In this document: piece by piece, positions 7,433 to 15,907 of the stretch | How positions within the stretch are numbered: position 1 is the first letter of the stretch | How the letters are laid out: every line of letters begins with the position of its first letter | Assembly: GCA_964406375.1 (NCBI GenBank) | Contig: CAYORM010000024.1 | Location: 1 to 41,415, forward strand | From: CAYORM01 sp964406375 | GTDB taxonomy: Bacteria; Pseudomonadota; Alphaproteobacteria; DSM-16000; Inquilinaceae | DNA: 41,415 bases | Direction: 5' to 3' | The notes under the pieces: generated by a model | What the model saw: the letters and a program-made list of their open reading frames with translations, nothing else | The model's database searches: none | What the model was told of the DNA's origin: nothing | Position numbers and translations under genes: made by a program

Positions 7433-8635
7433 TCACCGCAGGGCGGTGCAGGCTCGGGCGATGCGGGTGCACGCCTCGCGCAGCGCCTCGTCCGAGGTCG
7501 CGTAGGAGATGCGGAAGAACGGGGCGAGACCGAAGGCCGAGCCCTGCACCACCGCGACCCCCTCCGCCTCGAGGAGATAGGTGACGAAATCCTCGTCCGT
7601 CTCGATCGTCTTGCCGTCAGGGGTGCGCTTGCCGATCGTCCCCTCGCAGGAGGGGAACACGTAGAACGCGCCTTCCGGCCGGTGGCAGCGGATGCCCGGC
7701 GCCTGGTTCAGCATGTCGACGACGAGGTCGCGGCGCCGCTTGAAGGCGGTGTTGTTGGCCGGGATGAAATCCTGCGGGCCGTTGAGCGCCTCGACAGCCG
7801 CGGCCTGGCTGATCGAGCAGGGGTTGGAGGTCGACTGGCTCTGCAGCTTGGCCATCGCCTTGATCAGGTCGCGCCGGCCGGCGGCGTAGCCGATGCGCCA
7901 GCCGGTCATGCAATAGGCCTTGCTGACGCCGTTCATGGTCAGAGTCCGCTCATAGAGCCGCGGCTCGACCTGCGCCGGCGTGACGAAGCGGAAATCGTCG
8001 TAGACGAGATGCTCGTACATGTCGTCGGTCAGGATGTGCACATGCGGATGGCGCATCAGCACATCCGTCAGCACCCGCATTTCCGCTTCGGAATAGGCGG
8101 CGCCGGTCGGGTTGCTCGGCGAGTTGAGGATCAGCCACTTGGTCTTGGGCGTGATCGCCGCCTCGAGATCCTCCGGGCGCAACTTGAAGCCGGTCTCGGC
8201 CGGGCAGGTCACGAAGACCGGCGTGCCACCGCACAGAAGGACGATGTCGGGATAGCTGACCCAATAGGGCGCCGGCACGATCACCTCATCGCCGGGGTTC
8301 AGAGTCGCCATCAGCGCGTTGTAGATGACGTGCTTGCCGCCGCTGCCGACCGACACCTGATCGGGCGTGTAATCGAGCCCGTTCTCGCGCTTGAACTTCG
8401 CGCAGATCGCTCGCTTCAGCTCGGGCGTCCCGTCGACGGCGGTATACTTCGTCTTCCCCGCCTCGATCGCGGCAATCGCGGCGCGCTTGATGTTGTCGGG
8501 CGTGTCGAAATCCGGCTCGCCGGCGCCAAGGCCGATGACGTCCCGCCCGGCCGCCTTCAGCTCCTGGGCCTTGGTGGAGACGGCGATGGTGGGCGACGGC
8601 TTGATACGGTCGAGCGCCGCGGCGAGGAAAGTCAT
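7433..8635 (-). CDS. aatA: Aspartate aminotransferase (class I, Ib type)
   Basis: The 400-residue PLP enzyme belongs to fold type I, subgroup I-gamma/Ib. It has an IGLGAGEPDFDTP start and a YTAVDGTPELK segment. The NPTG motif follows (Asn175). The PLP lysine is Lys239 in NGVSKAYCMTGWRIGY, and a C-terminal arginine sits in FFRISYA (binding the substrate carboxylate in the family). It interconverts aspartate and 2-oxoglutarate with oxaloacetate and glutamate. Some alphaproteobacterial members also accept prephenate, which cannot be decided here. It is monocistronic or followed by msrP. Confidence 0.93.
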   Translation of the reverse strand: MTFLAAALDRIKPSPTIAVSTKAQELKAAGRDVIGLGAGEPDFDTPDNIKRAAIAAIEAGKTKYTAVDGTPELKRAICAKFKRENGLDYTPDQVSVGSGGKHVIYNALMATLNPGDEVIVPAPYWVSYPDIVLLCGGTPVFVTCPAETGFKLRPEDLEAAITPKTKWLILNSPSNPTGAAYSEAEMRVLTDVLMRHPHVHILTDDMYEHLVYDDFRFVTPAQVEPRLYERTLTMNGVSKAYCMTGWRIGYAAGRRDLIKAMAKLQSQSTSNPCSISQAAAVEALNGPQDFIPANNTAFKRRRDLVVDMLNQAPGIRCHRPEGAFYVFPSCEGTIGKRTPDGKTIETDEDFVTYLLEAEGVAVVQGSAFGLAPFFRISYATSDEALREACTRIARACTALR

Positions 8636-8715
8636 AGGTCACGCCCCCTGATTTACAGCGCGCGGACGTTACCGCCGCACCTCTCGCCGCTCAAAGTCCC
8701 TGCCGAGCGCACACC

Positions 8716-8736
8716 GCATGGCAACCATGCTATGAT
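8716..8736 (+). promoter_or_regulatory. Palindrome plus extended -10 upstream of the cytochrome b561 gene
   Basis: The perfect inverted repeat GCATGG-CAA-CCATGC (8716-8730) abuts TATGAT (8731-8736), which with the preceding TGC forms an extended -10 element. No good -35 is present, so an activator or repressor bound to the palindrome is plausible. Confidence 0.4.
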
Positions 8737-8791
8737 GTGCGAAACGACGGGCGCCCGACGGGCCCGCAGCCCGCGGCGCCGGGAGGACAAG

Positions 8792-9346
8792 ATGGCGGTC
8801 ACCTCCGACCCGCGCCGGCGCGCATCCTACGGCCTCGGGGCGAAGCTGTTCCACTGGGTGACGGTCGTTCTGGTGGCGGCGCAGTTCGCGATCATGGCCG
8901 CGATCCCCGAAGGCGCCGCGGCCGCCTCCCCTGAGGTCGAATGGATGTGGGCGCTGCACGCCTCGGTCGGCGTGACGATCCTCGTCCTGACGCTGCTCCG
9001 GGCGGCCAATCGCCTCATCTCCCCGCCGCCACCGCTGCCGGCGGGGACGCCGGCGATCGAGCGCCTCGCCGCCGGCGCCGTGCATCTCGCACTTTACCTC
9101 GCGCTGATCGCCATGCCGAGCCTCGGCTGGCTGACGTTGAATGCCTATTCTGGTCCGTTCACCGTATTCGGTCTCATCGAGCTGCCGGCGCTGGTCGGTA
9201 TCGACCCGTCGCTGAAATCACTGTTCGGGCGTCTGCACGCCACCCTCGCCATGGTGGTGCTGCTGCTCGTCGCCATGCATGTGGCGGCCGCGCTGTTCCA
9301 CGGCATCGTGCGACGCGACGGGGTGCTCGGCTCGATGCTGCGCTGA
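8792..9346 (+). CDS. Cytochrome b561 family protein
   Basis: The 184-residue membrane protein has four predicted transmembrane helices and histidines placed as haem b ligands: KLFHWV (about residue 19), WALHASVG (about 54), RLHATLA (about 150) and VAMHVAAALFH (about 163-170). Members carry electrons between quinol and periplasmic or membrane acceptors. A GGGAGG Shine-Dalgarno at 8781-8786 fixes the ATG at 8792, although the frame is open far upstream. It is divergent from aatA. A role as an electron donor near msrP is possible but only inferred from proximity. Confidence 0.9.
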   Translation: MAVTSDPRRRASYGLGAKLFHWVTVVLVAAQFAIMAAIPEGAAAASPEVEWMWALHASVGVTILVLTLLRAANRLISPPPPLPAGTPAIERLAAGAVHLALYLALIAMPSLGWLTLNAYSGPFTVFGLIELPALVGIDPSLKSLFGRLHATLAMVVLLLVAMHVAAALFHGIVRRDGVLGSMLR

Positions 9347-9358
9347 AGCCGGGCGCGG

Positions 9359-10240
9359 TCAGAGGCCGGCGAGCGCCTCGCGCAGCACGCCGCCGGACGC
9401 GGCGAGCCGCTCCTCGGCCTCCTCGGGCGCCAGGCCGCGCAGCAGCAGGACCGCCCGCTTCACATCACCGCCGGCCGCCGAGAGGGCTTCGCGTGCCTCC
9501 GCCTCGCCGGCGCCGGAGATGGTGGCGACCATCGCGACCGAACGGGCGACGAGCTTGGCATTGGTCGGCCGCACATCGACCATCAGCCCGTCATGGACAT
9601 GGCCGAGCCGGATCATCAGCAGCGTCGAGAAGAGGTTGAGGGCGATCTTCTGCGCCGTCCCCGCCTTCAGCCGGGTCGAGCCGGCGATCGGTTCAGCGCC
9701 GGTCGCCAGCAGCACCGGATGGTCGGCCGCCGCGAGCAGCGGCGTGCCGGCATTGCCGGCAATGGCGATCGTCAGCATCCCGGCCGACCGTGCGGCGCGT
9801 GCCGCGGCCACGGTGAAGGGCGTCCTGCCGGAGGCGGCGACCGCCACCAGAACATCGCCGGGGCCGGGGTCGAGCGCCGTGATGCGCGCCGCGCCCGCCG
9901 CCGCATCGTCCTCGGCATTCTCGACGGCCCGCAGCAGCGCCGCCTCACCGCCGGCGAGCAGGAAGACGGTACGCTCCAGCGGGAAGCCGAAGGTCGGCCA
10001 CAGCTCGCAGCCATCCTGCACGGCGAGCCGCCCCGAGGCGCCAGCGCCCGCATAGACGAGCCGACCGCTGCCGCCGGCGAGCCGCGCAGCCGCCGCTTCC
10101 GCCGCGGCGCCCAGCGCCGGCAGCGCCGGCCCCACCGCGGCCGCGGCGGCGAGCTGCGATTCATGGAGGGCGGCGAGCACCTCCCCCGTCTTCCAGGTAT
10201 CGATCCCCCGGTAGCGGGATGACCGCGTCTCGGTGTTCAC
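9359..10240 (-). CDS. murQ: N-acetylmuramic acid 6-phosphate etherase
   Basis: The 293-residue protein is a SIS-domain MurQ. It has the AGASGRLAVQDGCELWPTFG stretch, where the GAS/GR loop binds phosphosugar and the Glu of CELWPTFG is the expected catalytic residue. It also has ENAEDDAAAG (second family glutamate) and the late HDGLMVDVRPTNAKL motif. It cleaves the lactyl ether of MurNAc-6-phosphate to give GlcNAc-6-phosphate in cell-wall recycling. No anmK or nag gene is adjacent. It converges on the b561 gene with only 12 nt between stops and is divergent from the SDR gene. Confidence 0.93.
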   Translation of the reverse strand: MNTETRSSRYRGIDTWKTGEVLAALHESQLAAAAAVGPALPALGAAAEAAAARLAGGSGRLVYAGAGASGRLAVQDGCELWPTFGFPLERTVFLLAGGEAALLRAVENAEDDAAAGAARITALDPGPGDVLVAVAASGRTPFTVAAARAARSAGMLTIAIAGNAGTPLLAAADHPVLLATGAEPIAGSTRLKAGTAQKIALNLFSTLLMIRLGHVHDGLMVDVRPTNAKLVARSVAMVATISGAGEAEAREALSAAGGDVKRAVLLLRGLAPEEAEERLAASGGVLREALAGL

Positions 10241-10303
10241 GCTCGACCGCCTCCTGTTGCTCGGCTATCGCTCGGGGCGGAATTCGGGAGGAAAGGAAGC
10301 ACA

Positions 10304-11071
10304 ATGTCCACCGCGCTGTTCGATCTCACCGGCCGCGTCGCCCTCGTCACCGGCTCCGGCCAGGGACTTGGCCTCGCGATCGCCCGGGGCCTCGCCGCCG
10401 CCGGTGCGACGGTCGTGCTGAACGGGCGGTCCGAGGCGAAGCTCTCGGCCACCGCCGCCGCGCTGCGCGCCGACGGGCTGCAGGTTGCGACCTGCCCCTT
10501 CGACGTGACCGATGGTGAGGCCGTCGAGGCGGGTGTCGCCCGGATCGAGGCCGAGACGGGACCGATCGACATCCTGGTCAACAATGCCGGGATACAGATC
10601 CGCTCCCCCTTCGAGGCGTTCCCCCGCGCCGACTGGGATCGGATCCTCGCGACCAATCTGACCGGGGTCTACACCGCGAGCCAGGCCGTCGGCCGCCACA
10701 TGATCGGCCGGCGCCGCGGCAAGATCATCAATATCTGCTCGCTGATGAGCGAGGTGGCGCGGCCGACGATCGCCCCCTATGCGGCGACCAAGGGCGCGGT
10801 GAAGATGCTGACCAAGGGGCTCGCCGTGGAATGGGCCAAGCACGGCATCCAGGTGAACGGCATCGGCCCCGGCTATTTCAAGACCGAGCTCAATGCCGCG
10901 CTGGTGGCCGACGAGGCGTTCTCGGCCTGGGTCGAGAAACGAACGCCGGCCGGCCGCTGGGGCGAGCCCGAGGAGCTGGTCGGCGCGGCGATCTTCCTCG
11001 CCTCCCGCGCCTCCGACTTCGTGACCGGGCAGATCATCTATGTCGAGGGCGGGATGCTCTCGGGCGTCTGA
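10304..11071 (+). CDS. SDR oxidoreductase, gluconate 5-dehydrogenase-like
   Basis: The 255-residue classical short-chain dehydrogenase has the TGSGQGLG nucleotide motif (residues 16-23). The NNAG motif, the catalytic Ser of NICSLMS and the YAATK catalytic pair are present. The segment from ATKGAVKMLTKGLAVEWA to the GGML end closely resembles gluconate 5-dehydrogenases (IdnO/Gno), which interconvert gluconate and 5-ketogluconate. Substrate within the family is hard to assign without testing. A GGAGGAAAGG-like Shine-Dalgarno precedes the ATG. It converges on the hydroxyacid dehydrogenase with a long hairpin between them. Confidence 0.85.
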   Translation: MSTALFDLTGRVALVTGSGQGLGLAIARGLAAAGATVVLNGRSEAKLSATAAALRADGLQVATCPFDVTDGEAVEAGVARIEAETGPIDILVNNAGIQIRSPFEAFPRADWDRILATNLTGVYTASQAVGRHMIGRRRGKIINICSLMSEVARPTIAPYAATKGAVKMLTKGLAVEWAKHGIQVNGIGPGYFKTELNAALVADEAFSAWVEKRTPAGRWGEPEELVGAAIFLASRASDFVTGQIIYVEGGMLSGV

Positions 11072-11073
11072 GC

Positions 11074-11113
11074 AGACGGCAAGGGGCGGGGCTGTCCCCG
11101 CCCCTTGCCGTCT
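11074..11113. terminator. 18-bp perfect hairpin between convergent genes
   Basis: The arm at 11074-11091 (AGACGGCAAGGGGCGGGG) is exactly complementary to 11096-11113, with loop CTGT. It begins 3 nt after the SDR stop and its last base is the first base of the opposing stop codon. Symmetry lets it work in both directions. No T-tract follows on either side. Confidence 0.65.
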
Positions 11114-12051
11114 CAGGTCACGGGGGTGACGGCCGGCAGCCCGGCGAAATGCGCGGCGAGATTGTCGATGACCAGCTGGCCCATCGCCGCGCGGGTCTCG
11201 ACGGTGGCGCTGCCGACATGCGGCTGCAAGACGACCGTGTCGAGCCCGAAGAGCGCCTCGGGCACCTTCGGCTCTTCGGCGAAGACATCGAGCCCGGCGC
11301 CGCCCAACCGTCCGGTGACCAGGGCGTCGACCATCGCCGCCTCGTCGATCACCGAGCCGCGCGCGACATTGATCAGGATGCCCTTCGGGCCCAGCGCCTC
11401 GATCACCTCACGGCTGATCAGATGGCGGGTCTCGGCGCCGCCAGGGACGATGACGATCAGCACGTCGGCCCACCGGGCCAGTCCCAGCAGCGTCTCGTGA
11501 TGGGCCCAGGGCACGTCGTCTCGCCGGCTGCGGGTGTGATAGCCGATCTCGGCCTTCATCGCCGCGACGCGCGTCGCGATCTCGCGGCCGATCCGGCCCA
11601 TGCCGACGATGCCGACCTTCTTGCCCTTCACCGTCGTCTGCAGCGGGAATGCGCCCTGCAGCCAGCGACCCTCCCGCACGAAGCGGTCACCCTGCGGCAG
11701 CTTGCGGGCAACCGCGATCAGCAGGCCGATCGCCAGATCGGCGACGTCGTCATTCAGCACGTCGGGCGTGTTGGTGACGATGATGCCCTTGCGCCGGGCA
11801 TGGTCGAGATCGACCGAATCGACCCCGACGCCCTGCACCGCGATGATCTCGAGCTTGGGCAGCGCATCCATCTGTGCGGCCGAACAGCCGCGCACCCCGT
11901 CTGTCGCGACACCGCGCACACGATCGGCGACGCTGGCGAGAAGGGCGTCGGGATCCTCCGCCTCCCACAGCCGGTGCACGGTGTAGGCGGCGTCCAGCGC
12001 CTCCACGATCTTCGGCATCAGCGGGCAGATCATCACCAGCTCAGGCTTCAC
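11113..12051 (-). CDS. D-isomer 2-hydroxyacid dehydrogenase
   Basis: The 312-residue NAD(P)-dependent enzyme has the Rossmann motif GIVGMGRIGREIA and the catalytic set expected in the family: Arg in NVARGSVIDE, Glu in DVFAEEP, and His in LQPHVGSATVETR. It resembles glyoxylate/hydroxypyruvate reductases of the GhrB type. The GTG at 12051, preceded by GGGGGAG, fits better than the longer frame to 12180, which would overlap the thiolase gene. It is last in the minus-strand biotin-transporter operon, 76 nt after the thiolase, and may or may not belong to it functionally. Confidence 0.88.
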   Translation of the reverse strand: MKPELVMICPLMPKIVEALDAAYTVHRLWEAEDPDALLASVADRVRGVATDGVRGCSAAQMDALPKLEIIAVQGVGVDSVDLDHARRKGIIVTNTPDVLNDDVADLAIGLLIAVARKLPQGDRFVREGRWLQGAFPLQTTVKGKKVGIVGMGRIGREIATRVAAMKAEIGYHTRSRRDDVPWAHHETLLGLARWADVLIVIVPGGAETRHLISREVIEALGPKGILINVARGSVIDEAAMVDALVTGRLGGAGLDVFAEEPKVPEALFGLDTVVLQPHVGSATVETRAAMGQLVIDNLAAHFAGLPAVTPVT

Positions 12052-12127
12052 GGGCTCCCCCTTCCTCACATCGTCCGGCTCGAGCCGGTCATACGGCCCG
12101 CCGCCGCGCCGTGCAACCGGGGCGCGC

Positions 12128-13276
12128 CTAAGCCCGACGCTCGAGCAGCACGGCGAGACCGAGACCACCGCCGATGCCAAGCGTGGCGAGCGCCGCCTCG
12201 ACCGGCGGCGGCCCGCCGGCCACCGGATGGCAGAGGTCGGAGAAGAGCCGCACCACGAGCACCGCCCCGGAGGCGCCCCAGGGATGGCCGAGGGCGATGG
12301 CCCCGCCGCCGGGGTTGACGATATCGGGATCGATGCCGAGGGCGTCGAGGCAGGCCAGCACCTGGCCCGCGAAGGCCTCGGTGAACTCCACCCGACCGAA
12401 CGGGATCGGCATCCGGTCCGTCAGGCGCCGCACCGCCGGGACCGGACCGAAGCCGGGCAGCCGCGGATCGACGCCGGCCGCGACGTGGTCCCGCCAGAGC
12501 AGCGCCGGCGGACGACCGAGTTCATGCCAGACCGGTTCGGCGACAAGGACCGCCGCTGCCGCCCCGTCATTGACGCGGCAGGCATTGCCCGCCGTCACCG
12601 TGCCGTCCGGTGCAAAGGCCGGCGGCAGGCGGGCGAGCGCGGCGAGGCTCGTGTCGTCGCGGATCCCGTCATCGGCGGCGAGGGAGCCGAGCGGCACGAT
12701 CTCGCGGCGGAAACCGCCGCGGTCGCGATGGGCCGACGCCCGCCGGTGGCTGGCTAGCGCGAAGGCGTCCTGCCGCGCCCGGCCGATACCGCTGCGGCGG
12801 GCGAGTTCATCGGCGGCAGGCCCCATATCGGGATCGCCCAGCACCTCCGGCGCGAAACGGGCGCGCGGCCGCGGCACCGGGGCGGCCCCCGGGGCCGCCG
12901 GCGGGTCGAAGCGCAACGGCGCGGTCGACGGGCTCTCCACCCCGCCGGCCACCACCACCCGCGCCCGTCCCGCGGCGATCCGGTCGGCGGCGACGGCCAG
13001 CGCCTCGAGCCCGGCGCCGCACTGGCGATCGACGGTCAGCCCCGGCACCGAGACGGGCCAGCCCGCCGCAAGCAGCGCGAGGCGGGCCGGATTGCCGCCG
13101 GGTCCGGCGGCATTTCCGAGCACCACCTCGTCCACCGCCTCGACCGGAAGTCCGGCATCCTTCAGCGCAGCCGCAAGTACCGGCGCCGCGAGATCCTCGA
13201 CGTGGAGCCTGGCGGCCTGGCCGAACGCCTTCAGGATCGGCGTCCGCCGCGCGGCGATAATGTAGACGGATGTCAT
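12128..13276 (-). CDS. Thiolase family protein with altered active site
   Basis: The 382-residue protein has the full thiolase fold. The nucleophilic cysteine is present (Cys86 in DRQCGAGLEA) and so is the GHP histidine (His331 in GHPWGASGA). The NEAF motif is TEAF (Thr299), and the second active-site cysteine of the usual TLCIGGG motif is glycine (Gly367 in TLGIGGG). Known thiolases use that cysteine as the base for Claisen condensation or thiolysis, so ordinary activity is doubtful. Its ATG overlaps the stop of the upstream ligase gene by 4 bp, implying coupled translation. The pairing with a ligase and BioY resembles yhfT-yhfS-yhfU of Bacillus. Confidence 0.88.
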   Translation of the reverse strand: MTSVYIIAARRTPILKAFGQAARLHVEDLAAPVLAAALKDAGLPVEAVDEVVLGNAAGPGGNPARLALLAAGWPVSVPGLTVDRQCGAGLEALAVAADRIAAGRARVVVAGGVESPSTAPLRFDPPAAPGAAPVPRPRARFAPEVLGDPDMGPAADELARRSGIGRARQDAFALASHRRASAHRDRGGFRREIVPLGSLAADDGIRDDTSLAALARLPPAFAPDGTVTAGNACRVNDGAAAAVLVAEPVWHELGRPPALLWRDHVAAGVDPRLPGFGPVPAVRRLTDRMPIPFGRVEFTEAFAGQVLACLDALGIDPDIVNPGGGAIALGHPWGASGAVLVVRLFSDLCHPVAGGPPPVEAALATLGIGGGLGLAVLLERRA

Positions 13277-14673
13277 GGCAGCGGCCGGTATGCCGGATCG
13301 CCGGCGAGCACCGCCGCCCGGATCGCGGCCCGTGCCGGCTTGCCGGAGCCGGTGCGCGGCATCGTCGTGACGGTCAGGAAGGCGCGCGGCACCGCGTGGC
13401 GCGGCAGGGCCGCCCGGCAGGCCTCGCGCAGCACATCGCGGCGGGGCACCGCGCCCGGTCGCGGCTCGATCACCGCCGTCACCTCTTCCCCCCAATAGGG
13501 ATGCGGCCGGCCGAGGACGAGGCAGGCGGCGACGGCCGGATCGGCAGCGATCACCGCCTCGACCGCAGCGGGGTAGAGATTGAGCCCGCCGCTGATGATC
13601 ATGTCGCCGGCCCGGCCGAGAAGGCGCAGCGTGCCATCGGGATCAAGGGTGCCGACATCGCCCGCCGTCCCCCAGCCACCCTCGACGCGGAAATCCGCGC
13701 TGGGAAAGGCCAGCATCGGGCTGCGCACCCAGACCGTTCCGGCCTCTCCGGACGGCCGGTCGCGCCCCGTGTCGTCGCGGATCGCGATCTCGACGCCCGG
13801 AAAGGGCCGTCCGGTCGCGCCCGTCGCGACCGGACGGCGGTTCGACCGCCAGGCGACGAAGCTGAGCTCGGAGGCGCCGTAGAACTCGACGATCTCGGCC
13901 TGCGGGAACAGGCGCTCGGCCGCCGCCTCCAGCGCCCCCTCGAGTCGCGCACCGCCGACGAGCACCGTCCGCACACCCGGGAAAGGCCCGCTCCCGTCGA
14001 GCGCAGCAATCATCGTCGGCACGAGGACCAGCCGATCAGCGCCGGCCCGCAGCCGCGCGGCGACCGCAGCCGCATCGAACCGTGGCAGGAGAGCGACCCG
14101 AGCGCCGCGGTCAAGCGCGTCGAGCGCCGCGTAGAGGAAGAGCGAATGGGCGAGCGGGCCGGGCACCAGCACCCGGTCATCCGCGCTGAGGCCGAAGGCG
14201 TCGCGGCCGACCCGGAAGGTCTCGACCCAGGAGCGGTGGCTGCGGCGGAACACCTTGGGCACACCGCTGCTGCCCGAGGTGAAACCGGCATAGAAGGGTG
14301 CCCCGCCCAAGGGCGGCGGCGGCAGTGATCCTGTCCCTCCAGGCTCCGTGCCGTCGAGGACCCTGTCGGGGGCGAGCGCAGCGAGGGCGGCATCGCGCTG
14401 GGTGGCGGGCCAGCTCGGATCGAGCGTCGCGGCAAGGCCCCCGGCGCGGGCGATGCCGAGGATGCGCGCGAGGGTCGCGCCATCATTGCGCGCCGTGACG
14501 GCCACCACCTCGCCCGGGCGGATAGCGGCGGCAACGGCCTCCAAGGCCCAGAGAAGGGCACCGGCCGCCAGCGGAGCCGTGCCGGTATCGACGGCGATCC
14601 GGTCGGGTGTCCGGTCCGCCCGGGCCGCGAAGGCCGCGCCCACGAAGCCCGGCTCGTCCACAGCCCCGGTCAC
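13273..14673 (-). CDS. AMP-forming acyl ligase (ANL superfamily)
   Basis: The 466-residue protein is a compact adenylate-forming enzyme. It has the P-loop FTSGSSGVPKVFRRSH, the FYGASE motif, the GDVGTLDPDG aspartate region, a hinge in GRAGDMIISGGLNLYP, and the C-terminal RTGSGKPAR lysine that catalyses adenylation. It should activate a carboxylic acid with ATP and most likely transfer it to CoA. The genetic link to BioY and a thiolase suggests a substrate tied to biotin or its precursors, but this is inference. It starts 7 nt after the bioY stop. Confidence 0.88.
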   Translation of the reverse strand: MTGAVDEPGFVGAAFAARADRTPDRIAVDTGTAPLAAGALLWALEAVAAAIRPGEVVAVTARNDGATLARILGIARAGGLAATLDPSWPATQRDAALAALAPDRVLDGTEPGGTGSLPPPPLGGAPFYAGFTSGSSGVPKVFRRSHRSWVETFRVGRDAFGLSADDRVLVPGPLAHSLFLYAALDALDRGARVALLPRFDAAAVAARLRAGADRLVLVPTMIAALDGSGPFPGVRTVLVGGARLEGALEAAAERLFPQAEIVEFYGASELSFVAWRSNRRPVATGATGRPFPGVEIAIRDDTGRDRPSGEAGTVWVRSPMLAFPSADFRVEGGWGTAGDVGTLDPDGTLRLLGRAGDMIISGGLNLYPAAVEAVIAADPAVAACLVLGRPHPYWGEEVTAVIEPRPGAVPRRDVLREACRAALPRHAVPRAFLTVTTMPRTGSGKPARAAIRAAVLAGDPAYRPLP

Positions 14674-14680
14674 GCCGGGC

Positions 14681-15229
14681 TCAGGAACGGACGAACACCG
14701 CCGGGTAGGCGCGGCGGAGCTGGACCGCGACGAGTGCCGCGACGACCGATTTGATGAGGTCGCCGGGAATGATCGCGAAATCGGCCACCAGCGCCTCCAT
14801 TAGCGAGATGCCGAGAACGAGGCTGACCACCGGCACGCCGATCGCGTGCACCAGCACCAGACCGAAGATGACATTGGTGCAGAACAACCCGGCAAAGCCC
14901 AGCCGCTCGCCGAATGTGTCGGTGACCCGGCCGATGGCCCAGGCGGCGATCGGGAAGGCGACGAGATAGCCGGCCGTCGGCCCGACGAAGATCGCCCAGC
15001 CGCCCCGGCCGCCGGAGAGCAGCGGCAGGCCGGCGGCCACCAGCAGCAAAAAGAGCAGCATCGACAACCCGCCGCGCCGTGCGCCGAGAATGGCACCGGC
15101 GAGCATCGGCCCCATCGACTGGGCGGTGATCGGCACGCCGATGACCGGCAGCATGATCGGCGGCACGAGCCCGAGCGCGGCGACGATCGCGGCGAAAAGG
15201 GCGATGAGGACGAGATCGCGGGATGACAT
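14681..15229 (-). CDS. bioY: Biotin ECF transporter S component BioY
   Basis: The 182-residue membrane protein has about six hydrophobic segments. It has the BioY pattern: an N-terminal LVLIALFAAIVAALG helix, PITAQSMGPMLAGAILG, then GPTAGYLVAFPIAAWAIG and a C-terminal IPGDLIKSVVAALVA helix. It binds biotin in the membrane and pairs with the EcfT and EcfA proteins encoded just upstream. The frame runs to 15274, but ATG 15229 with a GAAGG element upstream gives the usual N-terminus. There is a 68-nt gap after bioN. Confidence 0.93.
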   Translation of the reverse strand: MSSRDLVLIALFAAIVAALGLVPPIMLPVIGVPITAQSMGPMLAGAILGARRGGLSMLLFLLLVAAGLPLLSGGRGGWAIFVGPTAGYLVAFPIAAWAIGRVTDTFGERLGFAGLFCTNVIFGLVLVHAIGVPVVSLVLGISLMEALVADFAIIPGDLIKSVVAALVAVQLRRAYPAVFVRS

Positions 15230-15297
15230 GGGCCTTCGTCTCCGGTCCGATCCCACCCCGCTTAGTCGTGCCACCCCGGCTTGTCCAGCAGGCCGGC

Positions 15298-15903
15298 TCA
15301 GCCGGGCGGGCCGCCGCGCGCGTCGATCGCCTCGGCGAGGCGGTCCGCCATGCGCAGGCAGGCGACCAGCAGCGGCATGGCGAGGGTCAGGGCGGATCCG
15401 GCGCCGCCTCGCGCCCGCTGGGCCTCGCGAATCCGGGCCGCCTCCTCCGCCACGGCCGGGATCAGCCGCAGCGCCAGCATCACCGCGAAGCCGACGCGTT
15501 CGGTCCGCCAGCCGAGCCGGCGGAGCGGCGTCAGCGGCACCAGTATGGCGTCGGCCATCGCCGACAGCGGTGTCGTCGCGGTGACGAGGGCGGCGAGCAG
15601 CAGCAGCGCTCCGAAGCGCAGCGCCAGGACACCGCCGGCCGCCGGATCGCCGAAGACGGCATGGCCGGCCGCGACGAGCAAGACGAGGGCGAGCGGCAGC
15701 CGGATCTGCGCGAGAAGGCCGAGCGGCCGCAATCCCGAGACGGCGACGAGCGCCGCCGTTCCCACGAGCCCGGCGCCGAGGATGGCCGGGTCGCGCACCG
15801 CCGAGAGCAGCGCGGCGCCGGCCGCGAGCCCGAGCAGCTTCGCGCCCGCCGGCAGGCGGTGCAGTGGCGAGGTGCCGGGCTGGTAGAGGCCGAAGCCCAT
15901 CAC
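15298..15903 (-). CDS. bioN: ECF transporter T component (BioN-type)
   Basis: The 201-residue protein is an EcfT-family membrane subunit. It has hydrophobic helices, then a cytoplasmic region with the two Ala-Arg-Gly signatures that couple to the ATPases: AQRARGG and, near the end, AIDARGG. It carries out energy coupling between BioM and BioY. It lies 4 nt after the bioM stop, so the two are almost certainly co-transcribed. The start reads ATG-ATG, and either is possible. Confidence 0.92.
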   Translation of the reverse strand: MMGFGLYQPGTSPLHRLPAGAKLLGLAAGAALLSAVRDPAILGAGLVGTAALVAVSGLRPLGLLAQIRLPLALVLLVAAGHAVFGDPAAGGVLALRFGALLLLAALVTATTPLSAMADAILVPLTPLRRLGWRTERVGFAVMLALRLIPAVAEEAARIREAQRARGGAGSALTLAMPLLVACLRMADRLAEAIDARGGPPG

Positions 15904-15907
15904 CGCC

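Noticed and set aside
5631..7505. A 624-codon plus-strand frame
   Set aside because: It runs antisense through the PAS_5 and msrP genes and shows no homology I recognise.
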